Assembly: GCA_020860885.1 (NCBI GenBank)
Contig: JAJBTS010000130.1
Span: 1 to 7,102 of the forward strand
Origin: Bacteroidales bacterium
GTDB lineage: Bacteria; Bacteroidota; Bacteroidia; Bacteroidales; Azobacteroidaceae
Direction of reading: 5' to 3'
DNA length: 7,102 bases
Positions 6,807 to 7,102 of the stretch are shown here, one piece after another. The notes under the pieces were generated by a model, which saw only the letters and a program-made list of their open reading frames with translations, searched no databases and had not been told where the DNA came from. A program made the translations under genes and the position numbers. Every line of letters starts with the position of its first letter. Position 1 is the first letter of the stretch.

Positions 6807-7102
6807 TTATCTTATTACAAATTTCCGTACAGTACCTTCCAATTTGAATATATAGATAGCGCGAGGTAAGTTAAGTTCGTAAGAATCATCAGTTGCTTTA
6901 ATCTCGATCTCCTTTACTTTACTTCCAACAATGGTAAGAATTTCTAATTTAGATCCAACCGGAGCATTTTTTACTTTCAAAATATTATCTACAACCGTTA
7001 ATTCAGGACGTGGCTCTTCTTCTACCACAGAAACCTCCACCTTCTTTTCCTGAGAGAAAAGAGGATGACTGGCTAATGAGATCGCAAAGAAAAATATTAC
7101 AA
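6807..7102 (-). CDS. Small secreted protein with T9SS sorting-domain-like C-terminus, 5' end cut by window edge
   Basis: The frame runs open to the right edge, with 97 complete residues visible and at least one more outside. The N-terminus shows a hydrophobic stretch (VIFFFAISLASHPLFS) followed by QEKK, which looks like the core and cleavage region of a Sec signal peptide. The missing part is therefore probably only the start Met and a few charged residues. A short acidic, proline-containing linker follows (VVEEEPRPE). The remaining roughly 65 residues resemble the beta-sandwich type A sorting domain of the type IX secretion system: an LKVKNAPVGSKLEILT strand pair, a central SKVKEIEIKA strand, then NLPRAIYIFKLEG and a basic C-terminus ending KFVIR. 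The usual GIYI turn reads AIYI here. There is essentially no cargo domain. A GTG at 7038-7040 could be read as a start but would discard the signal peptide. Function is unknown, and export by T9SS is an inference. Confidence 0.7.
   Translation of the reverse strand, partial: VIFFFAISLASHPLFSQEKKVEVSVVEEEPRPELTVVDNILKVKNAPVGSKLEILTIVGSKVKEIEIKATDDSYELNLPRAIYIFKLEGTVRKFVIR

Noticed and set aside
6790..6820. Weak hairpin around the trkH stop (AAGAT paired with ATCTT)
   Set aside because: Only about five clean pairs and no following T run, so it does not support a terminator call.
7038..7040. GTG as the start codon of the small secreted protein on the - strand
   Set aside because: The frame continues upstream to the window edge through a clear signal-peptide-like sequence, so the GTG is an internal Val.

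Overview
The window looks like ordinary chromosomal DNA from a member of the Bacteroidota, most likely order Bacteroidales. Four things point there. The genes are AT-rich and lack clear Shine-Dalgarno sites. The intergenic DNA carries TAnnTTTG-type -7 promoter boxes. The M24 peptidase, GSCFA protein, DXS and Trk proteins all have the Bacteroidales flavour. The right edge carries a small secreted protein resembling a type IX secretion sorting domain. Genus cannot be fixed from sequence alone.

Layout, left to right. (1) Positions 1-987, + strand: the C-terminal 328 residues of an aminopeptidase P family (M24) metallopeptidase, cut by the left edge, with all five metal ligands present. (2) Positions 998-1049: an imperfect 16/17-nt inverted repeat between the two convergent stop codons, probably a bidirectional terminator. 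(3) Positions 1044-1997, - strand: a GSCFA-domain, SGNH-hydrolase-like protein of unknown substrate. (4) Positions 1998-2100: a 103-bp divergent intergenic region with two identical TAACTTTG boxes on opposite strands, arranged as an inverted repeat. I read these as overlapping divergent promoters. (5) Positions 2101-6798, + strand: a tight three-gene operon dxs-trkA-trkH (ATGA overlap, then a 4-nt gap). (6) Positions 6807-7102, - strand: a small protein with a signal peptide and a sorting-domain-like C-terminus, convergent with trkH and cut by the right edge just before its start codon.

The operon joins the entry enzyme of the MEP isoprenoid pathway (DXS) to a complete two-component Trk potassium uptake system: TrkA is the cytoplasmic nucleotide-binding gate regulator and TrkH the membrane channel. 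The biochemical link is not obvious; shared growth-related expression is an inference. I found no RNA genes, CRISPR arrays, insertion sequences or phage genes, and no clear undescribed system. The observations most worth checking are the interlocked divergent promoters, the cargo-less sorting-domain miniprotein, and the degraded glycine motif in the second TrkA nucleotide-binding domain.
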